Positions 1 through 10,432 of a stretch of 64,000 nt of DNA are shown in pieces; positions within the stretch are counted from its first letter, which is position 1, and every line of letters starts with the position of its first letter. Source of the stretch: Tritrichomonas musculus (Eukaryota; Parabasalia; Tritrichomonadida; Tritrichomonadidae); NCBI GenBank assembly GCA_039105265.1, contig JAPFFF010000027.1, positions 1,116,001-1,180,000 on the forward strand, read 5' to 3'. The notes under the pieces were generated by a model. The model saw only the letters and a program-made list of their open reading frames with translations, did not search any database and had not been told where the DNA came from. The position numbers and the translations under genes were made by a program.

Positions 1-2202
1 CATTCAATTTTTGAGACGAATTCATTTTTAATAAGGAAAAAAGACACAACAATGATGAATCGATTTTATTTATCATTAATGAATTGTTCTGAATCGTTAA
101 TTGAATATGCAGCTTTTTTTGGATCAATTCAAATTTTCAAATATTTGTATATGAACAAGGTTGATTTAAATGGAATCCTGTGGTTTTATGCCATTCATGG
201 TTGTCATCCTGAAATAATTCGTATTTTGGAAGAAAATAAAATACAACCAAATAAAAAATTAAATAAAAGACAAACTGATTCTGCTCCTTTCAATCGATGC
301 TTTTTATATTCAATGAAATGTTTCAATACAGAAACAACCGATTATATTCAAAAAACGTATATAACCGATTTTGATTATTCAATAAAAGCTATCAAATATT
401 TCAATTTTCAATACTTCCCAGAAAAATTGAATAATGAAGAAATTTTTGGAAATTTGTGTAAATACGGTTATTTTACACTTGTCAACTTTTTGATAGAAAC
501 GTCCTCGATTGATTTGAATAAACCTTTTGAAAATATGCCGTTAATTTTCACTGCCATTTTATATGACCATTTTGAAATTGTGAAGTTACTTTTTGAGTCA
601 GGATCATTTGATATCAATAACAGAATTGAATACAAAGCTCAAAATGGAACAACAAAAATAATTGGAATGCTTCATATTGCGGTTAAGAATGAAAATATTA
701 AAATAATTCAGTACTTATTATCAATAAAAGATGTGAATGCTAACCTTCATTATTTGAAGACAAAAAAGACAAGTTATGGCGGTTATTCGACCGATTATAT
801 TTTGGAAATAGAGAATACAAATGAAAGTGAAGAAATGAAATTTTTTGAATATGACGAATTAGGCAACATTATTCTATACAAGAAAACAGCTTTACATTTG
901 GCTGCTAAAATAGGAAACAAATCAATTGTTTCTCTTTTATTAAGTAATTCAACAATTGATGTTAATGCCAAAACACTTGTAAAGAAATATAAGCAAAGAT
1001 CTTCAAATTCACATGGAGTTTATGAAAACATATCATCTAAGGAAAGATTTATTGAATCGCCATTAAGCATTGCTCTTAAAAGCAACAATTTTGAAGTTGC
1101 TCAACTTTTATTAAATCATCCTAATATTGACATGAATTCTAACTCAATTTACAATTGTGAATATTTATATGATTATAACAATTATAAAAAATATAAAGAA
1201 CGACAATGTAGCGGTTCGGCAGGTGAGTACAAAACAATTTTGTATTTAGCTATTGAAAAAGAAAATGTTGAAACAGTTCAACTTTTATTAAGAAATCCAA
1301 ATATTGATGTAAATGCACAATCTACATTAATAGTCAATCAAGAAGAATTGGTTGAATTTGTTCATGAAATTTTTAACATGGATTCAAAAGAAGCTGAAAA
1401 TAATGCAGTCGATCCAGTAACAATTAAGCAAACATCATTAGAGCTTGCTATTTCGAAACAAAATCCTGAAATTTTAAAACTTTTACTTCAACAACCAAGT
1501 ATTGATGTTATTAATAATTCTTGCGGAATTAATGCTTTTAAAAAGTCGATTGGAAATGGTCATGTTGAAATCTTTAATCTTTTAATAAATCGTCCTGATT
1601 TGAATGTTATTAGTGAATTTAGAGGAGCTTTGCATAAAGCAGTTTCATCAGGAAACATTGAAATGGTTAAAGTAATATTAGATCGGCCTCTAATTGATGT
1701 GAATGAAATTGTTGATGGTAAAACAGCATTGGAAATTGCTGCAAAAGTTGGAAATGTTGATATATTTAGACTTTTGCAGAATAGACCTGATATTGATATA
1801 ATGAAAAATAACTGTGCTCAATCAGCATTCAAAGAAGCTGCTTTGAAAGGAAATATAGAAATATTTAAGATTTTATTTGATAGACCAGAAATCAATATAA
1901 ATGATAATGAAAATGGAGTTACTGCTTTGAAAAATGCTGTTTCTGGAGGAAATGTGGAAATCGTTAAGCTTTTATTAAATAAACCAGATATTAATGTGAA
2001 CGATAGCACAGGAGGAAAAAACGCTATGAAAATTGCTGCCGAAATGAAAAATATTGAGATGGTTAAACTTTTGTTAACTCGCCCTGAAATTAAATTTGAT
2101 CCAGAAACAATATATAACGATGTTGATTATGATAAATTTAAAATTATTTATCTTTTATTGAATTCAAAACAGATTGGTGAAAATCCATATAATTCGCTTT
2201 AA
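1..2202 (+). CDS. DUF3447/ankyrin-repeat protein, 5' end outside the window
   Basis: The reading frame is open from base 1. The residues before the first ATG at 52 (SIFETNSFL...) match the conserved DUF3447 segment seen in the proteins at 3189-4352 and 58199-59260, so the true start lies upstream and the ATG at 52 is internal. What remains (about 733 codons) is the end of the DUF3447 region (LIEYAAFFGSIQIF) followed by about 14 ankyrin repeats of the form TALxLAxxxGNxEIVKLLL..xIDVN. Four of the first repeats are separated by coding inserts of roughly 20-40 residues, always after the DVN turn; the later repeats are contiguous. The stop at 2200-2202 runs into TAATAAA, a trichomonad-like polyadenylation context. 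Ankyrin repeats bind other proteins; the partner and location are unknown. Family assignment is firm, function is not. Confidence 0.9.
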   Translation, partial: HSIFETNSFLIRKKDTTMMNRFYLSLMNCSESLIEYAAFFGSIQIFKYLYMNKVDLNGILWFYAIHGCHPEIIRILEENKIQPNKKLNKRQTDSAPFNRCFLYSMKCFNTETTDYIQKTYITDFDYSIKAIKYFNFQYFPEKLNNEEIFGNLCKYGYFTLVNFLIETSSIDLNKPFENMPLIFTAILYDHFEIVKLLFESGSFDINNRIEYKAQNGTTKIIGMLHIAVKNENIKIIQYLLSIKDVNANLHYLKTKKTSYGGYSTDYILEIENTNESEEMKFFEYDELGNIILYKKTALHLAAKIGNKSIVSLLLSNSTIDVNAKTLVKKYKQRSSNSHGVYENISSKERFIESPLSIALKSNNFEVAQLLLNHPNIDMNSNSIYNCEYLYDYNNYKKYKERQCSGSAGEYKTILYLAIEKENVETVQLLLRNPNIDVNAQSTLIVNQEELVEFVHEIFNMDSKEAENNAVDPVTIKQTSLELAISKQNPEILKLLLQQPSIDVINNSCGINAFKKSIGNGHVEIFNLLINRPDLNVISEFRGALHKAVSSGNIEMVKVILDRPLIDVNEIVDGKTALEIAAKVGNVDIFRLLQNRPDIDIMKNNCAQSAFKEAALKGNIEIFKILFDRPEININDNENGVTALKNAVSGGNVEIVKLLLNKPDINVNDSTGGKNAMKIAAEMKNIEMVKLLLTRPEIKFDPETIYNDVDYDKFKIIYLLLNSKQIGENPYNSL

Positions 2203-2471
2203 TAAAGACTAGTATAGTTAAATAATATTCATATATGTTTTAAAGAGCAAATAATTTAAAAAAAAAAACAATTAGAATTGATCGAGACAAAATAAAACAT
2301 GATAATTTCAATGTCGTGATTGAAAATTGCAAAATGCAAAGATAAAAAGATCCAATCATTTGTTGTCATAAATATAACTCTCATTCACAATTAAGGAAAC
2401 ACAACGAATGATCAACATCGTAACACTAGATTATTTAAAAAAAAGATTATAATATAATAAAATATCTGATT

Positions 2472-3188
2472 TTAAAAAATTATGCAATCATTTTTCTTAA
2501 TAATTAAAGCATTATATGAAAAAGATTTCTTGGTGAATGAAGTTTTTGAATTAATATAAACCTTCTTCAAATTGGGGCATGCACAAAAAGCGTAATTTGC
2601 AACACTAATTACGGATGGCGGTATCGTAACTTCGGTCAACAATCTGCATCCTCTAAATGCTGAATCACCAATGTAATTAACATTAGGTGGAATTGTTAAC
2701 TGAGACAATGAAGAACATCCATCAAAAGCATTACCTTTAATTTCAAACAGTGAAGAAGGAAGAATGATTTCTTTCAAAGAAATGCAATCACAAAAGTCTC
2801 TATTGTGAATTGTATTTATTGGGGATTGAATTGTTACTTTTGTTAATGATGAGCATTTGTAAAAAGTGGTACCATTAATGAAGCTTAATGAAGGAGATGT
2901 AAGTGTAATTTCTGTCAATGAAGAACAAAAAGCAAATGCACTTGATCCCAAATAATTAATCGAATTAGGAATTTCAATATCAACTAATGACGTGCAATTT
3001 TGAAAAGCACAATCTCCAATATATGTGATTGTTGAAGGAATTGATAATTTCAATAAATTTCCACAGCTTAAAAAAACTTTATTTCCTATCTCTTCTTTTT
3101 TTGTAAGTAAAAGATTAATAACTTCATAACTATTCTTTTTTGCTGCAGAATGAAATAACTTCGTCTTAAAAAATTTGACTATGGAATT
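2472..3188 (-). pseudogene. Ankyrin-BspA LRR C-terminal half, separated by one in-frame stop from the gene upstream
   Basis: This frame has no ATG at its head; it continues exactly the frame of the DUF3447 gene at 3189-4352 past its TAA (3189-3191). It first encodes the end of an ankyrin repeat (KLFHSAAKKNSYEVINLLL), then about eight BspA-type leucine-rich repeats (LRR_5: IP.sV..IG..AF..C.sL..I.IP). The first usable start codon inside it is only a TTG at 3051-3053, so it is unlikely to be made alone. With the upstream part it forms a DUF3447-ankyrin-BspA protein of about 625 residues interrupted by a single stop. It could be a recently broken gene, an allele-specific lesion or a sequencing error. 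BspA repeats in trichomonads are usually on surface or secreted proteins, but no signal peptide is seen here. Confidence 0.75.
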
Positions 3189-4352
3189 TTATACAATAAA
3201 AAAGTGATTTAAAATATCATCAAAATAAAAAAAATATTTTAAATATGAAACAGATAGTATTTCACTTAAATCAACATTCCCGTTTGTCAGAAGAAAATCA
3301 ACAAGAGTATAATAATCATAATGACAAGCAATATAAAATAATTGTCCTTCATCAAATTGTTCTTCTTCTTGCAAATATTGAAAATTATAATAACGAAAAC
3401 AATAATCAACAATGTTTTCAGAATTATTCATTAGATTTTCTTGAATGTAATTAGCAAAGTCATTGTGATGGCATTTAATGGCTTCTTGTAGACATCTTTC
3501 AAAAGAATCTTTTGGCTTTTCAATTCTATTTTCTTCTAAAAGATGAAATATGTCTGCATTTCTTCCATGAATTGCATGAAGCCACAAAATTGGTCTCATT
3601 TCAGCGTTATTTAATCTTAAAAAATTGAAAATTTGAATTGAGCCATAAAATGCTGCATATTCAATTAACGTGATGTCTTCATTTTTAAGTAAAAAAGAAT
3701 TTGTTTCAAAAATTGAATTTTGAATTTTACTTGAATAATTTAAATTCATTTGAGTTGAAAAAGTGACAAATTCATCAATTGAATCATTTTTGATTAATTT
3801 GCATATTTGACTATTATTCTCACCAAATTTTCTGTTCTCTTCAAAATCCTCTTCATTAATTTCGGGATGTTCATTTAGAGTATCATTTAGTAAATCTTCA
3901 TTGTAAAATGATTTGAATTCTGGGTAAAAAAATTGACAGTAAAACTTTTTCTTATATTTTTTGGTTTGAATGATTTTTGATAATTGAATGTCTGGAATTA
4001 GTATTTTTTCTTTAAAAAGAAAATAAAGGATTTTTTTGTTGTCTTTAAAAATGCTGAAAATGTCGATATTCGTGTAATAATTTTGTATTTTTTCTTTGCA
4101 TGAATTGATAATTCTCTCTATTTTATTAAAAAAATTGTTGCTTTGATGAAAATTAGTAGATATTTGAGCTATTAAGCGTAATATAACCTTTAAATTATGC
4201 TTATTGTCAATGAATTGTTGTTCATTAAAATAATTAGATAAGTTGTTGAAATACATTTCTTCGTCGTTGTCATTCTCCAAATATTCAAGTAGTTTTTCTT
4301 GAAAAAACTTTATTTTATCTATATAATTATGAACAAATTTTGCAGTATTCAT
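3189..4352 (-). CDS. DUF3447-family protein (N-terminal half of an interrupted ankyrin/BspA gene)
   Basis: About 387 residues from the ATG at 4352 (MNTAKFVHNYIDKIKFF). The upstream in-frame ATG at 4406 would add 18 residues that do not fit the family start. The protein follows the trichomonad DUF3447 pattern: a helical N-terminal region with NNFFNKIERIINSCKEKI and FKDNKKILYFLFKEKILI, an acidic linker (EEDFEENRKFGENNSQIC), then SIFETNSFLLKNEDITLIEYAAFYGSIQIF and degenerate ankyrin units. Compare the intact relative at 58199-59260. It ends at TAA 3189-3191, but the same frame continues with ankyrin and BspA repeats to 2472, so the family member is truncated relative to its own downstream sequence. 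Function unknown; protein interaction is inferred from the ankyrin fold. Confidence 0.8.
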   Translation of the reverse strand: MNTAKFVHNYIDKIKFFQEKLLEYLENDNDEEMYFNNLSNYFNEQQFIDNKHNLKVILRLIAQISTNFHQSNNFFNKIERIINSCKEKIQNYYTNIDIFSIFKDNKKILYFLFKEKILIPDIQLSKIIQTKKYKKKFYCQFFYPEFKSFYNEDLLNDTLNEHPEINEEDFEENRKFGENNSQICKLIKNDSIDEFVTFSTQMNLNYSSKIQNSIFETNSFLLKNEDITLIEYAAFYGSIQIFNFLRLNNAEMRPILWLHAIHGRNADIFHLLEENRIEKPKDSFERCLQEAIKCHHNDFANYIQENLMNNSENIVDYCFRYYNFQYLQEEEQFDEGQLFYIACHYDYYTLVDFLLTNGNVDLSEILSVSYLKYFFYFDDILNHFFIV

Positions 4353-4796
4353 TAAAATAATAAGATAAGTTTTTGAAAATACTTTTTTTATATCACATGA
4401 CAGCATATTCTTTATTCAAATACAATTTGTTAGGTACAAAATTTATAAAAATATCAACAATATCTTGATTCCAAAAACAATGTAAAATTTTGATATGTAT
4501 AATCACATAACTTTTTGATGTTTAAGGGTGTACTCCACTGATTTGAGAGGTTAAATGGTCATATCATAACACTATAAAAATGCCTGATTTTGGTAAATAT
4601 AAGCAATTATTTTTATAATATTGTAATTATTACAAACACACAAACTATAATAAGCATTTTGGGATTATGTAAAGCGAAAATCATGTGGAAATGCCGATGT
4701 AGATATGATATCTTTAAAAATTTTAGTAAATACATTTTTATATGACTATTATTATTGTTTATTTAAATATAATAAGAAATTAAAGTTTAAATCATG

Positions 4797-5430
4797 AGCC
4801 CCTCTATTAAAAATAAAGATTTTAAAAATTATTAAAATATACGTTAGATAGTTATCTATTTTTAGAAGGTAATGTTAACCAAAATCATAAACGTACAAAA
4901 AATTATAAAATCGCTGCAAACTTTTTTGTGATGAATAAAAAAAAATTAGATTCAATTTATCATATTTACCATCACTTCAACGACAAATATCACGTTCGTT
5001 CTCGTAAAACCACACAAAAAAAAGATATCAAATATTGATGCTGAAAACTTTTTTTGATAAAACTTTGTAAATCAGCATATTTTTATATTATAATTAATTT
5101 GTTATAATTATGAGAAAATACATTAAGTAGATATTGCTGAGAAGAAAAATTTGAAAAAAAACGTATTTGCTTTATAAGTTTTTTTATAGTTTATTTAATC
5201 AAATGTAATATTGACAAATCGATTTAATATTAATTAAAGTTTTCTTTTAGTATAAAAGAACTATTTTTCGTGCTGATGATTGTCGAAATATGATGTCAAT
5301 CAGCATGTCAAAAATAATATTTTTAAGCTTACTCTCTTTACATCTCTTCTAAATTTCGCATAACTTTAATGAAAAGGTAAAAATTATGCAAAATATTAAG
5401 GCATAAAGGTCTCTATTCAAAATAAAATGA
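4797..5430 (+). repeat. Left inner arm of long inverted repeat
   Basis: Starts at AGCCCCTCTATTAAAAATAA and is almost exactly the reverse complement of 5749-6381. It ends at GCATAAAGGTCTCTATTC. Arms this similar beside diverged outer ends suggest recent copying or gene conversion between the arms. Confidence 0.85.
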
Positions 5431-5748
5431 TTTAAATTTTTTACACCAAAACGACGTTTTACATAAATAAATTATATGATTCATCATGTATCGATGGTAT
5501 TAAAATAGAATTAAAGAGGAAATTTATGATAAATTTTATTTCAAATAAGATTTTGATTAAATATTTAATAACAAAAAAAAGGTGGAAAAAAAAAAAAAAA
5601 AAAAAGAATCAAAAAAAGATGAAGAAGAGGATAAAAAAGTTGATGCTAAAAATACTGAATAAGACGAAGATATAAATGCAGAAAAATATATAAATGTTGA
5701 ATGATACTATTAAAATAAATATAATTTTGATGTTAAAATTTTGTATCA

Positions 5749-6381
5749 TTTATTTTGAATAGAGACCTTTATGCCTTAATATTTTGCATAATTTTTACCT
5801 TTTCATTAAAGTTATGCGAAATTTAGAAGAGATGTAAAGAGAGTAAGCTTAAAAATATTATTTTTGACATGCTGATTGACATCATATTTCGACAATCATC
5901 AGCACGAAAAATAGTTCTTTTATACTAAAAGAAAACTTTAATTAATATTAAATCGATTTGTCAATATTACATTTGATTAAATAAACTATAAAAAAACTTA
6001 TAAAGCAAATACGTTTTTTTTCAAATTTTTCTTCTCAGCAATATCTACTTAATGTATTTTCTCATAATTATAACAAATTAATTATAATATAAAAATATGC
6101 TGATTTACAAAGTTTTATCAAAAAAAGTTTTCAGCATCAATATTTGATATCTTTTTTTTGTGTGGTTTTACGAGAACGAACGTGATATTTGTCGTTGAAG
6201 TGATGGTAAATATGATAAATTGAATCTAATTTTTTTTTATTCATCACAAAAAAGTTTGCAGCGATTTTATAATTTTTTGTACGTTTATGATTTTGGTTAA
6301 CATTACCTTCTAAAAATAGATAACTATCTAACGTATATTTTAATATTTTTTAAAATCTTTATTTTTAATAGAGGGGCTTAT
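5749..6381 (-). repeat. Right inner arm of long inverted repeat
   Basis: Reverse complement of 4797-5430, running from GAATAGAGACCTTTATGC to TTATTTTTAATAGAGGGGCT. Together the two arms would form a hairpin of about 630 bp with a loop of about 318 nt if transcribed. Confidence 0.85.
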
Positions 6382-6700
6382 GAATTAAACCTTATTCTCT
6401 CAAATTTTAATATGTTAATGTATATCGGATTACAAAGATTTTTAAAGAGCGAATTTTCAAATTTTTGATTTTACATGAAATTTGAATATTTTATTTTTGT
6501 AATATTTCATATATTGGCATTAAACTCTTTTAGTAATTAATATAAAAAGAATAACAAATAAATATTCTATTTAAGGCAATTAATTCATTATATATGTGAA
6601 GATATTTATATTTTTCATGGCGACCGTTTAAAGTGCACCCTTAAAAAATTTTTAAAAATAGGAAAATTTGGAAAATTTTGGAACATATGTCATTTACTTA

Positions 6701-7600
6701 ATGAATCAAAGTTCTGATCTCTCAACGTATCAAATCGAAGGAGAACCTTTTGGAAATGGAGAATTTAGCACAAATTATAAAGCAAAAGATAGAAGAAAAC
6801 AAAAATATTTTATAATTAAAAAAATTAAATCTGATTTAGTTAAAACTGAAGAAGAACAAAATTTGCTGATGAGAGAAAATTATTTACAAGCATCTTTCCA
6901 TCATGCATCAATACTGGAATTGGTAGGAATTACTATTCCATTCCAAGATCAAAAATATTATGCTCTCATTACTCCTTTTATGCCAAATGGTGATCTTAAA
7001 AATCTAATAGAACAAGTTTCTATTGGTAATGCCCCAGAAAATTGGGAAACATTAAAATCAATAAATATGATTGGGATAGCTGCAGGCATGGCTTACATGC
7101 ATCAAAAGAATTTCATTCATCAAGACCTAAGACCTGAGCATATTGTTCTTGATGAAAACAATTTTCCAAAAATTATTGGATTTCATTGTTCAAAATTATA
7201 TAAAAGTAAAAAGCAACCCTTACCAATTTACTCGGCACCAGAATTGCTAGAAAATTCTAACTACACCAACAAAATTGACGTTTTTTCATATGGAATGCTC
7301 ATCTACTACTTGCTCACATTGGAAGTTCCTTGGTCACACATTGAAGGAATTGACAGTCATGAACTCTCTAAGTTAGTATCTGAAGGGAAGAGACCAGAGC
7401 TCAGAGACAAAGAAATTCCAAATGGAACTAAAAAGCTCATAGAAAAGTGCTGGTCAAATGATCCAAACGATCGACCTTCATTTATTCAAATTGTCAAGAT
7501 GATTACTGAAAATAAGGAAGATTTCTTTGATCTGAGCTTGGTTGATGAAGAACAATTGTGCGATTATATAGAGTTAATAACAACATGCCTACCAATATAA
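6701..7600 (+). CDS. TKL-family protein pseudokinase
   Basis: About 299 residues from the ATG at 6701 (MNQSSDLSTYQIEGEPFG); an in-frame TTG at 6668 is a less likely start. The kinase fold is complete: glycine-rich loop GNGEFSTNYKAK, the VAIK-type lysine in YFIIKKIK, HRD-type loop changed to HQDLRPEHIVLD, an activation segment beginning PKIIGFHCSK, APE as SAPELL, and the C-lobe motifs DVFSYGMLIYYLLT, PWS and RPSFIQIVK. The DFG aspartate is replaced by glycine in GFH and the loop asparagine by histidine, so both metal-binding residues are missing and catalysis is doubtful. The same GFH occurs in the decayed kinase at 38375-39060, which points to a lineage of TKL pseudokinases. A scaffold or allosteric role is inferred. 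The TTAA element ends 60 bp upstream and may affect its promoter. Confidence 0.85.
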   Translation: MNQSSDLSTYQIEGEPFGNGEFSTNYKAKDRRKQKYFIIKKIKSDLVKTEEEQNLLMRENYLQASFHHASILELVGITIPFQDQKYYALITPFMPNGDLKNLIEQVSIGNAPENWETLKSINMIGIAAGMAYMHQKNFIHQDLRPEHIVLDENNFPKIIGFHCSKLYKSKKQPLPIYSAPELLENSNYTNKIDVFSYGMLIYYLLTLEVPWSHIEGIDSHELSKLVSEGKRPELRDKEIPNGTKKLIEKCWSNDPNDRPSFIQIVKMITENKEDFFDLSLVDEEQLCDYIELITTCLPI

Positions 7601-7958
7601 AAATATATATTTTTTGGCAACAATAAAAACTTTATAAATAAAGAAGATTTAATAAAAAAGCACTTTTCTTTTTTACAGTTATTATATTTGTCTTCTTCAT
7701 TTATCATCCTTCTCTTCTTCAGCACTCATCTTTTTTCTCTTCAAAATAAGGATACCTCCAAAGCCTATTTTTCAGGAATTGGAGGATGATAAATCAGATA
7801 ATATACAGAGCCTGGCATTCTTAAAATGATTATTTAAATAAATAAAATAAGTTTTATTGATTTGAATGAATACAATCAAATATTGATGTTAACAAATACA
7901 AAAAAACGTTAAATCACTTCTTATAAAAAACAGAATCTTATTATCATTCACCAAAATA
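7601..7958. other. Intergenic, no gene recognised
   Basis: AT-rich 3' flank of the pseudokinase. It holds a short pyrimidine-rich stretch (7670-7745) whose complement reads Glu/Lys-rich codons, probably a scrap of a gene tail, and a small imperfect hairpin (CCTCCAA...TTGGAGG, about 7757-7788). Confidence 0.5.
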
Positions 7959-8483
7959 AACTGGAACCAAAAACTCAGTACCACCAAAGTTCTCAAAAAA
8001 GTGAAAATTCAAAAGAAATGAAGAGAAAATAAAATTGCCTCAAAAAGTGAAAATAATTGGTACTGAGATTTTGGCCGCTTCAAAAAGTTTATAAAAATAA
8101 AAAATATATATCTTAATTATCTTAATTATTAACACTGTAATTACTTTTCTTTCCTAAGTTTCTATTTAGCATATGTGTGTTGATTTTTAAGTTATATATA
8201 AAAAAAAAGATCTTGAGGAGAATAACTTAAATATAGTATTGTATCTATAACAGTATTAGTTGGAACTTCCAATGTGATATGAGATTTTATAAAAGCATGA
8301 CCAAATTGGAAAAATCTTGCAATTCATGGTATAATACATCGGATGTACATTTGGTGATATCGGTCTTGGGAGTCTAAAAGCGATAGTTGTCCTAATTTGC
8401 TACGATTTAGAAAAAAATATTATTAAACATATATAAAACTTTTTGATAACTTATTTGGTGGTACTGACTTTTTGGTTCCAGTT
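7959..8483. mobile_element. MITE with about 33-bp terminal inverted repeats and TA borders
   Basis: The ends are AACTGGAACCAAAAACTCAG and its inverted copy ending GGTTCCAGTT at 8483; similarity continues inward through AGTACCACCAAA. Both ends are flanked by TA (7957-7958, 8484-8485), as expected for Tc1/mariner-type insertion. The 525-bp body has no open frame of note. The mariner assignment is inferred from the TA borders and CTGG-type tip. Confidence 0.7.
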
Positions 8484-8623
8484 TAATATTATTAATACAA
8501 AAATCATATATTTATAACAAAATATTAGTAACTGTAACAAAAAAATAGAATATGTTAAAAATTTTTTTGTCTATAACAAAAAATAAACATCTATAACGAA
8601 ATTTTTTTACAGGGCGCGACATT

Positions 8624-10432
8624 CAAGTTAGGCACTCACTTCACTGGGATTTCCAAGTTAGGCACTCACTTAACTTTTTCTTTCAAAATTTGAATGATTG
8701 TAAAAATACCGCTGGACGAAAAAAATCCACTTTTTGATAAAATGGGATTTCCAAATGTATGGAAACTCGAAAAAAACGAAATAGAAATAACTAGTGGGTT
8801 TTAAATCATCATATTTTATAATATGTTTTTATATTGAATTTTATATTATTATTATAGCCATAAAATATTATATTTAAATTTTATTGTGAGATATATGCCA
8901 AATATATAAATTGAATAAATAAAAACTATTAAGTATTCAAAAATACGATTCAAGTAATCCATTATGTAAATCAATATAAATTTATTATACATTGGATATA
9001 TGAATGATTATAAATTATTATATATATAATTATTAATTATAATTTAGGTTTCGAAAAATTAAATAAGATATTGGAAATTTAAACTCTGATTTTAATTTCA
9101 ATAAAATGTTATTAATTTTATTGAATGATTACATACAATAATTTGAGAAAATAAAAATCTATCATTATTTTCATTAATAATTAGAAATTAAAATATCTCA
9201 TACAATTATTTATGAATGCTTTATCAAAATATTTTTATACCTTTGAATTATGGATGAGTTTTAAATTTTGAATGCATTTGGAGATTTATAATTATATATG
9301 TATTTATTTGTAAATAATTTTTGTGTTTCATTTTATATTTATTTTATCATATATATATCATATATTTAATATATATTCTATTTAAGAAATTGTTTTAATA
9401 AGATAAAAATAAATAATCCAAATTTTATACTCACAAAATATTTGAAGAGCTTTTATGTAAAAATTAGTGAAAACATAAATATCCTAAAATAGAAACATAT
9501 TTAACCTAATTGGCTCGGTAAAACCTCATTATATTTTATATTATAAGGCATAAGTTGTTTAGAGCTTGTAATATTATTCCAGTCTTTCCAGAAAATTCTA
9601 GATTTTTTGTGAGAACCAAAAAACGTGCTTATTCAAAAAAATGAATATTAAAATAAAATAGACGTTTATTTGAGAGGATTTGGTTTTCAAACATTTTTAT
9701 CTTTTTTTAATGGCTATATCAAGTTTCTTTGCCTCGATAAAAAACCATTAATTTTATTATATAATAACATATCCGAAAATTATATTAAACGGTTAAGCCA
9801 ATCTCTCCAGAAAAATCACATTTTTTTTAGTCGTAAATTGATTTTATAATATCTTCATAATTTGTGAAATAATAAGTGATATAATATACAAACTAGCATT
9901 TAAAAACAACGAAACATATGTTAAGCAAATACAAATGCACATATATGATGGTATCATGCAGATATTCCATTTTGATGAGAAAAAATTAATTGGTCTATAA
10001 AGTTAAATATATATAATACATCATAAGTATGATATGAATAATCAATGTTACCGATCAATATTTACTATTTAAAAAGATAAAAATATTTCAAAAAACATTC
10101 CATACATTTGGATTTCCAAGTTAGGCAATTTGAATGCAAAAAAAAGCTCTAAAATTAAATATCAATATATCAAAATAGATAATAAAATTATTTTATATTA
10201 TTATATTATATTTTAAAAACCATTATTTTGGATACAATACAACTTTTACGTGGACAGAAAACACTTATAAGTATCTAATTAATGAGATTATTGCATAACT
10301 TTTTCTTTATCATATTAATGAGAATAAAACATGCACAGAATAATTTTTAATAATTTTTATTGCAAAATATATATACTTTTTTTAAACAAATATCTTTCTA
10401 TATAAAGTTTTTATTCAATTGTGCCTAACTTG
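8624..10432. mobile_element. Non-coding element with CAAGTTAGGCAC inverted termini, inserted in a DUF3447 gene
   Basis: It begins with CAAGTTAGGCACTCACTT at 8624, repeats that block at 8654, and ends with the inverted tip GTGCCTAACTTG at 10421-10432. A further direct copy of CAAGTTAGGCA lies at 10118, and ATTTCCAAATGTATGGAA (about 8750) faces its inverted counterpart near 10106, so the interior may be nested copies. There is no transposase frame; the body is extremely AT-rich. The right tip lies precisely where the DUF3447 frame at 10433-10762 stops matching its family. No clear target duplication was found, and the gene does not resume on the left side. Confidence 0.55.

Larger units (their letters stand above)
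4526..6640. mobile_element. Foldback-like DNA element flanked by TTAA
   Basis: The ends read GGGTGTACT (4526) and AGTGCACCC (ending 6640), inverted copies of each other. Each is bordered by TTAA (4522-4525 and 6641-6644), as left by Kolobok and piggyBac superfamily insertions. Inside lies a much longer and nearly perfect inverted repeat (about 4797-5430 against 5749-6381). The outer 270 bp on either side are far more diverged than the inner arms. The roughly 318-bp centre holds an A-run and a short Lys/Glu-rich frame (EEDKKVDAKNTE) but no transposase, so the element is non-autonomous. It sits 60 bp upstream of the pseudokinase gene start. The superfamily is an inference from the TTAA alone. 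Confidence 0.7.

Noticed and set aside
7757-7788. CCTCCAA...TTGGAGG hairpin after the pseudokinase
   Set aside because: Stem of only about seven pairs with a long loop; expected by chance.
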